Positions 16,983 to 26,117 of a stretch of 64,000 bases of DNA are shown here, piece by piece (within the stretch, counting starts at the first letter, position 1; every line of letters starts with the position of its first letter). Location: contig UQMD01000006.1 of the NCBI GenBank assembly GCA_900542155.1, forward strand, positions 26,257-90,256, read 5' to 3'. Origin of the DNA: an uncultured Collinsella sp. (GTDB lineage: Bacteria; Actinomycetota; Coriobacteriia; Coriobacteriales; Coriobacteriaceae). A model generated the notes under the pieces. That model was not told the DNA's origin, ran no database searches, and saw nothing but the letters and a program-made list of their open reading frames with translations. The position numbers and the translations under genes were made by a program.

Positions 16983-17630
16983 CTACGCGTTCTTTTTGCC
17001 CAGCTTTGCCTTAACCAAACCGACCACGGTCGGAATAATCGACACGGCAACAATGCCCACGATCAGCAGCTCAAAGTGCTCCTGCACAAAGGGAATGCCG
17101 CCAAAGAAATAGCCCAGCAGTGTAAAGACCGTCGACCAGGTGATACCGCCCAGCACGTTATAGATGACAAAGTTGCGCCAGTGCATGCCGCCCATACCGG
17201 CGATGAAGGGCACAAAGGTGCGGATAAACGGGAAGAAGCGACCCAGGAAGATGGCCAGGTGGCCCCACTTGTCAAGGAAGTCCTCGGACTTTTTAATGCG
17301 CTCGGGCGTCATGGCCTTGACCTTGCCCGAGGCGATGATCTTTCGGCCAAAGAAATGGCCGATCATAAAGTTGCACTGGTCGCCCAAGATGGCGGCCGTC
17401 CATGCGACGGCCAACAGGGCCACGATGTTAAAGCCGCCGTTGTGGGCAAAGAAGCCCGAAGCGAACAGCAGCGAATCGCCGGGAAGGAACGGGAAGAACA
17501 CCACGCCCGTCTCGATAAAGATAATTAGGAACACGCAGCCGTAGGCCATAAGCGGGCCGGCGGCGATCCAACTGGCGATCGCGGTGCGCGGGTCCTTGAG
17601 CAGCTCGGCGATAAAGTTAATGAAACCCAT
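16983..17630 (-). CDS. DedA family membrane protein
   Basis: 215 residues starting MGFINFIAEL after GAGAGG. The DedA/SNARE-associated domain is evident: IIFIETGVVFFPFLPGDSLL, GDQCNFMIGHFFGR and the GRFFPFIRTFVPFIAG segment with conserved Arg residues. Several transmembrane helices and re-entrant loops are expected. Members act in the cytoplasmic membrane as lipid (undecaprenyl phosphate or phospholipid) transporters and affect envelope integrity and pH tolerance. The exact substrate cannot be assigned here. The gene is monocistronic. Confidence 0.92.
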   Translation of the reverse strand: MGFINFIAELLKDPRTAIASWIAAGPLMAYGCVFLIIFIETGVVFFPFLPGDSLLFASGFFAHNGGFNIVALLAVAWTAAILGDQCNFMIGHFFGRKIIASGKVKAMTPERIKKSEDFLDKWGHLAIFLGRFFPFIRTFVPFIAGMGGMHWRNFVIYNVLGGITWSTVFTLLGYFFGGIPFVQEHFELLIVGIVAVSIIPTVVGLVKAKLGKKNA

Positions 17631-17854
17631 GAAGTAAAACCTCTCAGTTGTGGGCGCGGACACGTCCAAGTTGACCAGTATACGGTTGCGGCGCCCCCTC
17701 GTGCGCAACCCCACAAAAGCATGACTCCATTACCAGCAAGTTTGCATAACTGACACTTGTCGCCCAAAGCAAAGCAAGATCGCCCTTCTTAATCCCTAGC
17801 GAATCGCTATACTTTATTGAATCGCATTGTCACGGCGCTGAGGGAGGGCGGCCA

Positions 17855-18559
17855 GTGAGCTTTATCAATACCATTCGCGAGGACATCAAGACCGTCCAAG
17901 CGCAGGACCCCGCCGCGCAAAACGGTCTGGTCATTTTTCTTTCGTACCCCGGCCTGCACGCCAAGTGGAACCACGTGCCCGAGCACTGGCTGTGGGAGCA
18001 CGGCCATCGCTCGCTCGCCCGGGTGCTCTCGCAAATCACCCGCCACATCACCGGCGTCGAGATTCATCCCGCTGCACAGATCGGCAAACATTTCTTTATC
18101 GACCACGCCATGGGCGTTGTCATCGGCGAGACCACCATTGTGGGCGACAACTGCGTGCTCTACCAAGGCGTCACGCTCGGCGGTACCGGCAACGAGACCG
18201 GCAAACGCCATCCCACCCTGGGCAACAATGTCACGGTGGGCACGGGCGCCAAGGTGCTTGGCAACATCCACATTGGCGACAACGTCAAGATCGGCGGCAA
18301 CTCGGTCGTCGTCAAGGACGTGCCCGACAACTGCACCGTCGTGGGCGTGCCCGGGCGCATCATCAAGCGCAACGGCTGCCGCGTGTTCGAGGAGAGCTTC
18401 GACGCCAAGCAGCATCGCGAGTACATGCCCGACGATGCCGCCGAGCAGAGCGCCCTCAACCGCCAGGGCATCAACGAAAACGCCCGTCGCGTCAAGGAAC
18501 TCGAGCGAGAGGTGGCCGAGCTCAAAGCCCTCGTCGCCAAGCTCGTGGACGAGCGCTAG
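17855..18559 (+). CDS. cysE: Serine O-acetyltransferase
   Basis: 234 residues with GTG start after GGGAGG. It has a left-handed beta-helix with hexapeptide repeats (IHPAAQIGKHFFIDHAMGVV... and VGTGAKVLGNIHIGDNVKIG, as family motifs) and the catalytic segments DHAMG and GKRHP. It acetylates L-serine with acetyl-CoA, the first step of cysteine synthesis. The C-terminus has a ~25-residue coiled coil (VKELEREVAELKALV) beyond the usual end. No cysK is adjacent. Confidence is high for the family and activity. Confidence 0.94.
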   Translation: MSFINTIREDIKTVQAQDPAAQNGLVIFLSYPGLHAKWNHVPEHWLWEHGHRSLARVLSQITRHITGVEIHPAAQIGKHFFIDHAMGVVIGETTIVGDNCVLYQGVTLGGTGNETGKRHPTLGNNVTVGTGAKVLGNIHIGDNVKIGGNSVVVKDVPDNCTVVGVPGRIIKRNGCRVFEESFDAKQHREYMPDDAAEQSALNRQGINENARRVKELEREVAELKALVAKLVDER

Positions 18560-18598
18560 GGCCGTGGGCAGCCGCCACAGCATGAACGCCAGCACAAA

Positions 18599-18632
18599 AG
18601 GCGCGCCAGGGAATCAGCCCCCGGCGCGCCTT
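18599..18632. terminator. Bidirectional terminator between cysE and ABC exporter
   Basis: AGGCGCGCC/GGCGCGCCT stem, followed by TTCTTTT on the plus strand. It lies between convergent genes. Confidence 0.8.
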
Positions 18633-18670
18633 CTTTTCGATGCGACATGCGGGACTGCCCCTTTGTCACC

Positions 18671-20686
18671 TTATGCGAACTGGCTTAGGTAGAGGTCGGC
18701 GTAAGCGCCCTCGGCAGCCAGCAGCTCCTTGTGCGTACCCTGCTCGATGATATTGCCGTGATCCATGACCAGGATGAGGTCGGCATCAACAATCGTCGAC
18801 AGACGGTGCGCGATCACAAAGCTCGTGCGCCCGCGCATGAGCGCGTCCATGGCGCGGCCGATGGCAAGCTCGGTGCGCGTGTCCACGCTCGACGTCGCCT
18901 CGTCCAGGATGAGGATCGCCGGGTTGTTGAGCAGCACGCGCGCGATGGTCAGCAGCTGACGTTGGCCCTGGCTGATGCTCTCGGCATCGTTAGCCACCCG
19001 TGTGTCGTAGCCCTGCGGCATAGTGCGCACAAAGAAGTCGACCTGAGCGGCACGTGCGGCCGCGACAATCTCCTCGCGCGTCGCCTCGGGACAGCCATAG
19101 GCGATGTTCTCGGCAATGGTGCCATCGAACAGCCAGGCGTCCTGCAACACCATGCCAAACTGCTGGCGCAGCTCGCCGCGGTCCATGCAGCTTGTGTCCA
19201 CGCCGTCGAGCGTAATGCGGCCGCCGTCGATCTCGTAAAAGCGCATAAGCAGGTTGATGAGCGTGGTCTTACCCGCACCCGTGGTTCCCACCACGGCGAT
19301 CTTTTGGCCCGGCTCGGCGGCAAACGACACGTCGCGCATAAGCGGCTTGTCGGGCGAATAACCAAAGCGCACGTGCTCAAAAGCGACGCGGCCCTCAATG
19401 CGACCCGGCAGCTTGGCGGCCTCGTCCGGCAGCGGATCGGCCTCCATCTCGGGCTCATCAAGCAGGTCGAACACGCGCTCCGCACTCGCCAGCGCGCTCT
19501 GCAGCGAGTTAAAAGTGAACGACAGCTGCGTCATGGGTTCGGACGCCTCGTAGATAAACTGGAAGAACGCCTGGAACACGCCGACGGTCATGTGACCGGC
19601 GACCAGCATGCTGCAGCCCACGAGCGCAATCACAATCTGCGCCAGGCGACCGATAAAGCGAACCGCGGGTCCGACGGCGTTAATCATAAAGTCGGCCTTG
19701 GTGCTCACGCGCGCCAGCTCGCCCGAGGCCTCGTGCACCTCGGCAGAGCTCTGGTGCTCGCGGTTGAATGCGCGAATCACCAAACGGCCCGAATAGCCTT
19801 CCTCGACCGCGCTCGTGATTTTGGACACCCACTCCTGACGCTCGCCCGTCACATCATGCGTACGGCGCGAAACCACCTTGGTCACCAGCAGCGACAACGC
19901 CGTAAAGAACAAAAAGACTAGCGTAAGCGGCACGCTAAACACGAACATCACGCCCACGGCGCCCACCACGGTGCCGATCGACACAAGCAGCTGCAGCAAT
20001 CCGCGCTGCATGCTCTCGGACATCTTGTCCAAGTCGTTGGTCGCACGGCTGACGACCTCACCGGGACGATGCGCATCAAAGAAGGCAAGCGGCAGACGGT
20101 TGAGCTTTTGTGCGATGCGGTTGCGTAGACGCAGGTTGAGGCGTTCGGCCACGCTCGACATCAAAAAGCTCTGGAGCGCATAGAACGAGGCGGCGGCAGT
20201 CCAGATCATAAAGTAGACGAAGATGGTCTTGCCGCAGTTCTCCCAGGTGATGTTGAAGGTGGTTCCGTTGGCAAACGCCACCTGAATGTGGCCCCACAGC
20301 TCATCGATCACGCGGGCGCTATATGCCGGCGCGGCGGTGTTAAAGATGACATAGAACACAATGCTCGCAAACACGATATAGAAGCGCCAATGGTCGCCGG
20401 CAGCCTCGCTCCACAGGCGGCGCACCGTCGCCCAGGTATCACGGGGCGTCTCGTCTTCGTCTTCGTCATCCACGTCGCGCATGCGCTCTGCCTCGGCGCG
20501 GGCACGCTCATCCTCGGCTCGTTCGTTTTCCTCGTAAAGCGCTTGACGACGAGCCTCGCGCCCGGCCGCCGCCTTGGCGGCGTCATCCAGCTCGGTCGAC
20601 GCGGCAGCCTGGTCGACCGTTTTATCGGCAGCGTCCGCAGCGGCGGCATCGACAAGGTCGCCCTGCTTCTTGAGCTCCTCGGTCAT
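18671..20686 (-). CDS. Heterodimeric ABC exporter, subunit with canonical ATP site
   Basis: 671 residues from ATG 20686, which follows GGAGGT and lies one base past the stop of the upstream subunit. The first ~85 residues are an unusual Ala/Asp/Glu-rich extension. Six transmembrane helices and a nucleotide-binding domain follow. Walker A is GTTGAGKTT, Walker B ends LDEATSSVD and the switch is IAHRLSTI. The signature is altered to SQGQ, as in asymmetric exporters such as TmrAB or BmrCD. It would extrude drugs, peptides or lipids together with the 20688-22424 product under MarR control. Substrate unknown. Confidence 0.92.
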   Translation of the reverse strand: MTEELKKQGDLVDAAAADAADKTVDQAAASTELDDAAKAAAGREARRQALYEENERAEDERARAEAERMRDVDDEDEDETPRDTWATVRRLWSEAAGDHWRFYIVFASIVFYVIFNTAAPAYSARVIDELWGHIQVAFANGTTFNITWENCGKTIFVYFMIWTAAASFYALQSFLMSSVAERLNLRLRNRIAQKLNRLPLAFFDAHRPGEVVSRATNDLDKMSESMQRGLLQLLVSIGTVVGAVGVMFVFSVPLTLVFLFFTALSLLVTKVVSRRTHDVTGERQEWVSKITSAVEEGYSGRLVIRAFNREHQSSAEVHEASGELARVSTKADFMINAVGPAVRFIGRLAQIVIALVGCSMLVAGHMTVGVFQAFFQFIYEASEPMTQLSFTFNSLQSALASAERVFDLLDEPEMEADPLPDEAAKLPGRIEGRVAFEHVRFGYSPDKPLMRDVSFAAEPGQKIAVVGTTGAGKTTLINLLMRFYEIDGGRITLDGVDTSCMDRGELRQQFGMVLQDAWLFDGTIAENIAYGCPEATREEIVAAARAAQVDFFVRTMPQGYDTRVANDAESISQGQRQLLTIARVLLNNPAILILDEATSSVDTRTELAIGRAMDALMRGRTSFVIAHRLSTIVDADLILVMDHGNIIEQGTHKELLAAEGAYADLYLSQFA

Positions 20687-20687
20687 G

Positions 20688-22424
20688 CTACTCACCTCCC
20701 TTCATCTGCGATTCCGCGATGGCGCGGTACACCTCGCAGGTTTCCATAAGCTCGCCATGCGTGCCCAGGCCCACGACCTCGCCATCCTTGAGCACGACAA
20801 TCTGGTCGGCGTGCAGAATCGTCGAGATGCGCTGCGCGATGATGAGCACCGCGGCGTCGCGCGTCTCGTCCTGCAGCGCATGGCGCAGGGCTGCATCGGT
20901 CTTAAAGTCCAGGGCCGAAAAACTATCGTCGAAGATATATAGATCGGCATGCTTCATGAGCGCACGGGCGATGGCCAGACGTTGGCGCTGGCCGCCCGAA
21001 AAGTTCGTACCGCCCTGCACCACCGGGGTATCGAGCCCCTGCGGCTGATCGAGCACAAAGGTGCTCTGGGCAACCTGCAGCGCATGAAGCATGTCCGCCT
21101 CGGTCGCGTCCTCGTTGCCAAAGCGCAGATTGCTTGCCACGGTACCCGAGAACAGCCACGCCTTCTGCGGCACATAGGCAATGCGCCCGCGAATCTCACC
21201 TTGCGAAAGCTCGCGCAGATCGACGCCGTCCAGGCGAATGATGCCCTTGGTGGCATCGTGGAAGCGCAGTAGAAGCTTTGCCACCGTCGACTTGCCCGAG
21301 CCCGTCGAGCCCACGATCGCGGTGGTCTGCCCGCGACGACAGGCAAAGCTCAGGTCGCACAGGGTGTCCTCGTCGGCATCGTCAAAGCGAAACGACATGT
21401 GATCGAACACGGCGACCGTATCGGCCCCGTCCTTTGAGTCGGACGCGGCCGCATCGAGCGTACGCTGGCCATCGACGATGCTCGGCTTAATCTCCAGCAC
21501 CTGCTGTGCGCGGTTCAGACATGCGGCGGCACGCGGAAGCGTCAGCACCACCATCTGCGCCATCATCACAAAGAACAGGATCAGAAGCGCGTACTCCAGC
21601 ACCGCCGAGATGCTCGCGATCTGCATGGCGTGGGCGCCCACGCGGTTGCCGCCCACCCACAGCACCGCCACCTCGGCAATGTTCATCAAAAAGAAGCTGG
21701 AGCTGTCGAGCCCCACAAAAAGGTGGTTGACCTTAATGGCGTTGTCCGCGTACTCGCTAAACACCTCGTCCAGGCGCTGCTCCTCGTGGCGCTCTTTATT
21801 AAAGGCGCGGATGACGCGAACGCCCACGATGTTCTCGCGCAGCACCACGTTCATGCGGTCGATAAAGCTCTGCAGGCGCATAAAAATCGGCGCGGCGTTA
21901 GCGACCGTAAAGACCGCCGCCACCAGCACGATCGCAACCACGACGCCCAGCAGCGTGCCCATGGCGGGATCGATAAACCAGGCGAAGATGATGCCCGCCA
22001 CGGCCAAAAACGGCACCGGCAGCACCAGTTGAATCGTCTGCAGAATCGCCTGCTGGATCACGTTGATGTCGTTGAGCGAACGCGTGATCATCGAGCCCGT
22101 GCCAAAGCGCTCAAAGTCGCCGGCAGACAGCTCAAGCGACTTGTCGTAGACGGCGTTGCGGATATCGCAGGCCACGTTGGCGGCCAGGCGCGCCGAAAGA
22201 TAGCAGCCCAGCACCGCGCCGCCGCTGGCCATGCCGGTCGCGATAAGCATGTAGAGGCCGTTGCGCAGGATGTAGTCGACATCGCCCGTGGTGATTCCGG
22301 TATTGACCATATTCGCCAACATTGTAGGCACCAACAGCGTGCCGACGTTATCTATCAGCAGCACAAACATCGTCACCGCAATCAGCCCGCGATACGGCCT
22401 CATAAACCTCATTAAGAGTCGCAT
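20688..22424 (-). CDS. Heterodimeric ABC exporter, subunit with degenerate ATP site
   Basis: 578 residues, starting MRLLMRFMRPYRGL inside the last codons of the MarR gene (13-base overlap). The type I exporter transmembrane domain is followed by an NBD with Walker A GSTGSGKST and a canonical signature SGGQ. The Walker B catalytic Glu is Asp (YIFDDSFSALD) and the switch His is Gln (IAQRISTI), so this half's own ATP site is probably inactive. It complements the downstream subunit, which has the reverse pattern. Membrane complex of two unlike halves. Confidence 0.93.
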   Translation of the reverse strand: MRLLMRFMRPYRGLIAVTMFVLLIDNVGTLLVPTMLANMVNTGITTGDVDYILRNGLYMLIATGMASGGAVLGCYLSARLAANVACDIRNAVYDKSLELSAGDFERFGTGSMITRSLNDINVIQQAILQTIQLVLPVPFLAVAGIIFAWFIDPAMGTLLGVVVAIVLVAAVFTVANAAPIFMRLQSFIDRMNVVLRENIVGVRVIRAFNKERHEEQRLDEVFSEYADNAIKVNHLFVGLDSSSFFLMNIAEVAVLWVGGNRVGAHAMQIASISAVLEYALLILFFVMMAQMVVLTLPRAAACLNRAQQVLEIKPSIVDGQRTLDAAASDSKDGADTVAVFDHMSFRFDDADEDTLCDLSFACRRGQTTAIVGSTGSGKSTVAKLLLRFHDATKGIIRLDGVDLRELSQGEIRGRIAYVPQKAWLFSGTVASNLRFGNEDATEADMLHALQVAQSTFVLDQPQGLDTPVVQGGTNFSGGQRQRLAIARALMKHADLYIFDDSFSALDFKTDAALRHALQDETRDAAVLIIAQRISTILHADQIVVLKDGEVVGLGTHGELMETCEVYRAIAESQMKGGE

Positions 22425-22924
22425 GTCTCCCCTTCGCCCTTATCGTCAGCCTCGTTCTCGGCGGCCACTTGCCGTTTAAATGCCTCGCACTCTTCATTAA
22501 GAACATGGGAGAACTTACCGACCAAGCGCATGATCTCGCGCTGTTCCCACGGCTCGAGCGCCTCGAATGCCTGTTGCTCGGCTTTTTGCGCCGGCAACGC
22601 GTAGCGCTTGGCAAACTGCATACCTTCTTCGGTCAGTCGCACAACCTTGTTCTTACGACTGCCCTCGGCAAACTCCAACGTCGCAAGCCCTCGCGCCCTA
22701 AGCGTCTTGATCGCCGAATCGATGGTCTGTTTGCTGTAGAACCATTCACTTGTCAGCCGACTCACGGCAACGCTTCCGCCCGCTGCACTCGTGTCGACGA
22801 GCATCCAGTAGGCGCAGTCCGAAAGACCGCAGGTGCGCGCGAACTTCGAATAGATGCGGTCAAGCCCGTTGAGCATCCGGTCAAAATCGACCAACGTAAC
22901 CGCGCAATCCATCTCTCCCACCAT
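22412..22924 (-). CDS. MarR family regulator of the ABC exporter operon
   Basis: 170 residues with a winged helix (SVAVSRLTSEWFYSKQTIDS, then LEFAEGSRKNKVVRLTEEG as the wing). The start is ATG 22924, or ATG 22912 directly after GGGAGAG; neither has ideal spacing. The exporter start lies within its 3' end, so translation is coupled. Two identical 18-base sites at its promoter suggest autorepression relieved by an exported compound. Confidence 0.9.
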   Translation of the reverse strand: MVGEMDCAVTLVDFDRMLNGLDRIYSKFARTCGLSDCAYWMLVDTSAAGGSVAVSRLTSEWFYSKQTIDSAIKTLRARGLATLEFAEGSRKNKVVRLTEEGMQFAKRYALPAQKAEQQAFEALEPWEQREIMRLVGKFSHVLNEECEAFKRQVAAENEADDKGEGETCDS

Positions 22925-22928
22925 TCGA

Positions 22929-22946
22929 TAGTCCGAGTTTTGACTA
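22929..22946. promoter_or_regulatory. MarR operator, proximal copy
   Basis: TAGTCCGAGTTTTGACTA with inverted ends (TAGTC...GACTA). An identical copy lies 33 bases away at 22962-22979. Confidence 0.7.
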
Positions 22947-22952
22947 ATTGTA
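22947..22952 (-). promoter_or_regulatory. -10 element of the marR-ABC operon
   Basis: TACAAT on the minus strand, sitting exactly between the two operator copies. The -35 would fall inside the distal operator. Confidence 0.5.
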
Positions 22953-22961
22953 GTTTCAGGT

Positions 22962-22979
22962 TAGTCCGAGTTTTGACTA
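22962..22979. promoter_or_regulatory. MarR operator, distal copy
   Basis: Exact duplicate of the 18-base site at 22929-22946. The 33-base spacing (about three helical turns) puts both sites on one face of the DNA. Confidence 0.7.
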
Positions 22980-23029
22980 TCGTCAACAGGCTCTCCGCAA
23001 ATGCTTGCACTTTTATGGCCTATCGGCAG

Positions 23030-23065
23030 AAAAAGACCGCCGGCGCGGGGGCAGCGCCAGCGGTC
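23030..23065 (-). terminator. Terminator of the 23092-23382 gene
   Basis: GACCGC...GCGGTC hairpin with a GC-rich stem, followed on the minus strand by TTTTT. Confidence 0.75.
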
Positions 23066-23091
23066 ACGTGAAAATCGGGTTTTATTGCCCG

Positions 23092-23382
23092 TTAAGCGGC
23101 GACGGCCTCATAGACCGTAGCGCCCGAGAAGCTGTCATGCAGGCTCTTGCCGGCAATCCACGGCAGCTCGACGACCTCGCAGACCGTGTTGACCAGCTCG
23201 GAGCAGTCAGTAAAGTGGCCCTTGTCGTTGAGGGCCTCGCAATCCTGAACACGCCAATAGCCATCGGTGTGCGTGATGTAGTACTCGTGATCGTCAATCG
23301 TCACAAAAGCGCGCGTCTTGGAACGCAGCAGCTTCAGAAATCCTTCGAAGTCGGTCTCGACGACATCTCCAGCCTGGAACAT
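23092..23382 (-). CDS. Small conserved-looking protein of unknown function
   Basis: 96 residues, starting MFQAGDVVETDFEGFLKLL after a strong AGGAGGT site seven bases upstream, so it is very likely translated. It is acidic, with no signal peptide or membrane helix, and has aromatic-rich beta-like segments (HEYYITHTDGYWRV). I do not recognise a family. It has its own terminator and is transcribed divergently from the nitroreductase. Function cannot be inferred. Confidence 0.75.
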   Translation of the reverse strand: MFQAGDVVETDFEGFLKLLRSKTRAFVTIDDHEYYITHTDGYWRVQDCEALNDKGHFTDCSELVNTVCEVVELPWIAGKSLHDSFSGATVYEAVAA

Positions 23383-23676
23383 GATGTTACCTCCTGGCCC
23401 GGCGCCACCACGGCGCATTGATAAACGTTGGTACTCCTTTAGTAAAACCTTTATCAGAGGTTATGCGTTCGTCATTTAGGCAAGTGGTAAAAAACCGCAG
23501 GGTAGACGGGATAAAACGTTTAACCATCCCATTTGTTTGTCACATTCTGAAGGTATTTTTATGCAAACCTACTTTCCCAATTGGGATCTACCCTTTTGGC
23601 CGGGCAATTGACCGTCTATCGTTTGAGCCCGACGGGTATGAACGGGGCATCTGCAACGCCACCGCAAGGAGACACC

Positions 23677-24198
23677 ATGGAGACTATCGAAGCACTCATC
23701 CACCGCCGCAGCTGCCGCAAATACAGTGATCGTCCCGTCGAGGCCGAAAAGCTCGCACGCATTATCGAGGCCGGCCAGTATGCACCCAGTGGCATGGGGC
23801 GCCAGCCGGTGACGTTTGTCGCCGTCACCGGCCCCACGACCGTTGAGCGCCTCTCGCAGCTCAACGCACAGGTCATGGGCAGCAACAGCGACCCCTTCTA
23901 TGGCGCCAAGACCGTTGTGGTGGTACTGGTCGACCGCAGCGTGCCCACGCACCTGGAAGACGGATCGCTCGCCATGGGCAACCTGCTCAACGCCGCCTAT
24001 GCACTGGGTGTCGACTCATGCTGGATTCACCGCGCGCATGAGGTCTTTGACTCGCCCGAGGGCCTGGAGCTGCTGGCCAGCTGGGGCCTGCCCGCCGACG
24101 GCAGCCTGCGCGGCGTCGGTCACTGCATTCTGGGCTATGCCGAAGACACGCTACCCGAGCCCAAACCCCGCCGCGACAACGTGGTGTACGTTAGGTAA
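23677..24198 (+). CDS. Nitroreductase family protein
   Basis: 173 residues, starting METIEALIHRRSCRKY after AAGGAGA. FMN-binding features include the RRSCRKYSD start, the YAPSGMGRQP segment, and the GMGR/ILGYA C-terminal region. These flavoproteins reduce nitro groups, quinones or enones with NAD(P)H as cytoplasmic dimers. The short length fits the compact subgroup common in anaerobes. The gap upstream (23383-23676) is AT-richer and holds its promoter, not pinpointed. Physiological substrate unknown. Confidence 0.9.
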   Translation: METIEALIHRRSCRKYSDRPVEAEKLARIIEAGQYAPSGMGRQPVTFVAVTGPTTVERLSQLNAQVMGSNSDPFYGAKTVVVVLVDRSVPTHLEDGSLAMGNLLNAAYALGVDSCWIHRAHEVFDSPEGLELLASWGLPADGSLRGVGHCILGYAEDTLPEPKPRRDNVVYVR

Positions 24199-24201
24199 TT
24201 A

Positions 24202-24228
24202 GTTCCGCCGTTCTAACGAACGGCGGAC
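24202..24228. terminator. Bidirectional hairpin between nitroreductase and membrane protein genes
   Basis: TCCGCCGTT/AACGGCGGA perfect stem with a six-base loop, just after the TAA of the nitroreductase. Confidence 0.65.
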
Positions 24229-24239
24229 CCGCTCGCAAC

Positions 24240-24815
24240 TTATCTTGCCGATGGAGTTGTCGTCGTTTCGTTCGTGTGGGTCGTTTCGGCGCCGTCGCCC
24301 TGTTCGCCCTCGTCCTTTTGAGCGTCGGCGATGGTGGAGGCCGCCGCAACGATACTGCGCTGGGGCGCGACGCCCGTCTGGGTCTGAGCGCCCTCGACAA
24401 TTTCTGTGCCTGCATGCGCGAGCTCGGGCGATTTAAACATCGCGTCCAAGTTGGCACCGTCGCCGGCGTAGCCAAGCGCAGCGAGTGCGATGACGATCAC
24501 TGCAACGACGACCGCGATCGGAACATAACGATGCCAACCAGCCGGATTGAGTCCGCTGCGACGAGCCGCCCCGCGGCTGATGTAGCCGAGCGTGCCGTCG
24601 TGCTTGAGCTTTGAACCCACCACGCGTTTGCGGTCCCACAGCGAGGACTCTGCCTGCATTGCCAAGCGGGCACCTGTCGAAGGATAGCCGTATTTAGTGC
24701 GCTTGAACGAGCCGTCAAACCCCGAGGCGTGTTTGCCCCACGTCACCGATGTTGTGCGTCGGTTAACCGGCGCGGCGCTCCGCCTTCTGCGGCTCGGTTT
24801 TGTAGTCTCAGCCAT
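24240..24815 (-). CDS. Single-pass membrane protein of unknown function
   Basis: 191 residues starting MAETTKPSRRRRS. The cytoplasmic N-terminal ~95 residues are very basic (Arg/Lys). One membrane helix follows (IAVVVAVIVIALAALGYAG), then a Thr/Ala/Glu-rich outer tail ending in TTTTPSAR. Repeated KY/GY and W-containing motifs in the basic part give no family hit by eye. It lies between the nitroreductase and the sigma-54-like regulator gene, about 85 bases downstream of the latter. It resembles the short proteins with a basic region and one helix in actinobacteria. Function unknown. Confidence 0.7.
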   Translation of the reverse strand: MAETTKPSRRRRSAAPVNRRTTSVTWGKHASGFDGSFKRTKYGYPSTGARLAMQAESSLWDRKRVVGSKLKHDGTLGYISRGAARRSGLNPAGWHRYVPIAVVVAVIVIALAALGYAGDGANLDAMFKSPELAHAGTEIVEGAQTQTGVAPQRSIVAAASTIADAQKDEGEQGDGAETTHTNETTTTPSAR

Positions 24816-24899
24816 ACGCCCCCGCACGCCGTAACCAAATCGAAACAATAACGCTTTGGACTGTAGCACACGCGTCGCGCGCGGTCACGGGCGCCTCGC

Positions 24900-26117
24900 T
24901 CAACGGTCATCGTCCTTCAGTAAGCGCCACAGCGTTGTTCGGCTTATGCCCAGCACCTCCGCCGCACGGGTTCGGTTGCCGTGGAGATGATCTACAACCA
25001 GATGCGCGATATCTCGCTCGGTATCGGCCAGCGGTCGCAGGATATACAGGTCGCTTTCGAGTGTCGGGGCGCCAAAGGTTGCGGTCTTAATCACGTCCTC
25101 TTGGGCTAGCACTTCCTCCGCCACAGCGCGATCCACCGTGCCCGCCCCCACCAATATATACAGTCGTTCCGAGACCTCGCGGAGCTGCAGATAATTGCGC
25201 GGCCAGCGGTAAGCATCGAGCGCCTTCGTCGCCGCGGCAGACAGCGTGGGCGCTGCCGTCCCAAATGCACCAGCGAGATATTCCAAATAGCGCGCAATCT
25301 TTTGCGACGTGGCTCCCTGCTCGACGATTGCCGGCGCCACGCTCACCGCACAGGCGAAGCGCTCGGTCACAAAGGCGGCTTGATCACTTTCGCTGCCGCC
25401 CGGCATGTCATTCGCCGTCAGCACCACATGGCAGCGCGTCGCCAACGCGGTGTCGGCCATCGTGGAAACGAGCTCGCGGAGACGCTGGGGGCCAACCGTG
25501 TTCCAGCCCTCAATGCAAAGCGTCAGCCCCGTTTGGAACAACGGCGATTCGGCGCTTTTGAGCAGATGGCGCCAGCCGCGATCCGTTAGCTCATCGAGCG
25601 CAACGGCAACAAAGGGCTGATCGACAAAAGGACCGTCCAGATAGAGGCGCATGGCAATCTCGACCTGACCCGTTCCCAGCTCGCCCTCGAGCATAAGGGG
25701 CACACCGCGCGCGTAGCTCTCGGCGACCGGCGCAGCCACCGAGGCAGGCCCCTCAACGATGCCGTACGCGCTCGATTCGTAGCGGGCCTCAACTTCGTCG
25801 GCGTTGAGCCACTCGATGCCCGCGTGCGCCGCGGCGCCGCGCACCTCGCGGACCACGACGACCCAAAGGCCCCCGCCCTCTTTGTCGACGGAGCGAACGG
25901 TCAGGCTCAGGCGCGTACCCGCACGCCCCATAACCAGACGCGCGCCGTCTCCTATACGGTCGAGGCGTTCGGCAACAAAAGCTGCCACATCCCGCTCAAG
26001 CGCCGCGTCATTCATGGTCGAAATCGCGACGTCCCCACGCGCATCGATTGCCAATGCCGAGGCCCCGGCAGCAGCCAGGGCCTCGGTCAAGATGTTCAGC
26101 TTGGCATCGCTATCCAT
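24900..26117 (-). CDS. Degenerate sigma-54-type regulator with Fis-like HTH
   Basis: 405 residues from MDSDAKLN (CAGGGGC upstream). Residues ~1-110 form a ligand-sensing-like domain. The middle resembles an AAA+ activator, but the Walker A is GELGTGQV with Gln for Lys, and no GAFTGA loop is present. The last ~40 residues are a clear Fis-type helix-turn-helix (HGNRTRAAEVLGISRTTLWR). It therefore probably binds DNA without ATP-driven sigma-54 activation. The adjacent exporter gene (26384-27418) is upstream on the same strand; this gene may regulate it. A palindrome GTTTCAA-A-TTGAAC lies about 50 bases before its start. Confidence 0.8.
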   Translation of the reverse strand: MDSDAKLNILTEALAAAGASALAIDARGDVAISTMNDAALERDVAAFVAERLDRIGDGARLVMGRAGTRLSLTVRSVDKEGGGLWVVVVREVRGAAAHAGIEWLNADEVEARYESSAYGIVEGPASVAAPVAESYARGVPLMLEGELGTGQVEIAMRLYLDGPFVDQPFVAVALDELTDRGWRHLLKSAESPLFQTGLTLCIEGWNTVGPQRLRELVSTMADTALATRCHVVLTANDMPGGSESDQAAFVTERFACAVSVAPAIVEQGATSQKIARYLEYLAGAFGTAAPTLSAAATKALDAYRWPRNYLQLREVSERLYILVGAGTVDRAVAEEVLAQEDVIKTATFGAPTLESDLYILRPLADTERDIAHLVVDHLHGNRTRAAEVLGISRTTLWRLLKDDDR

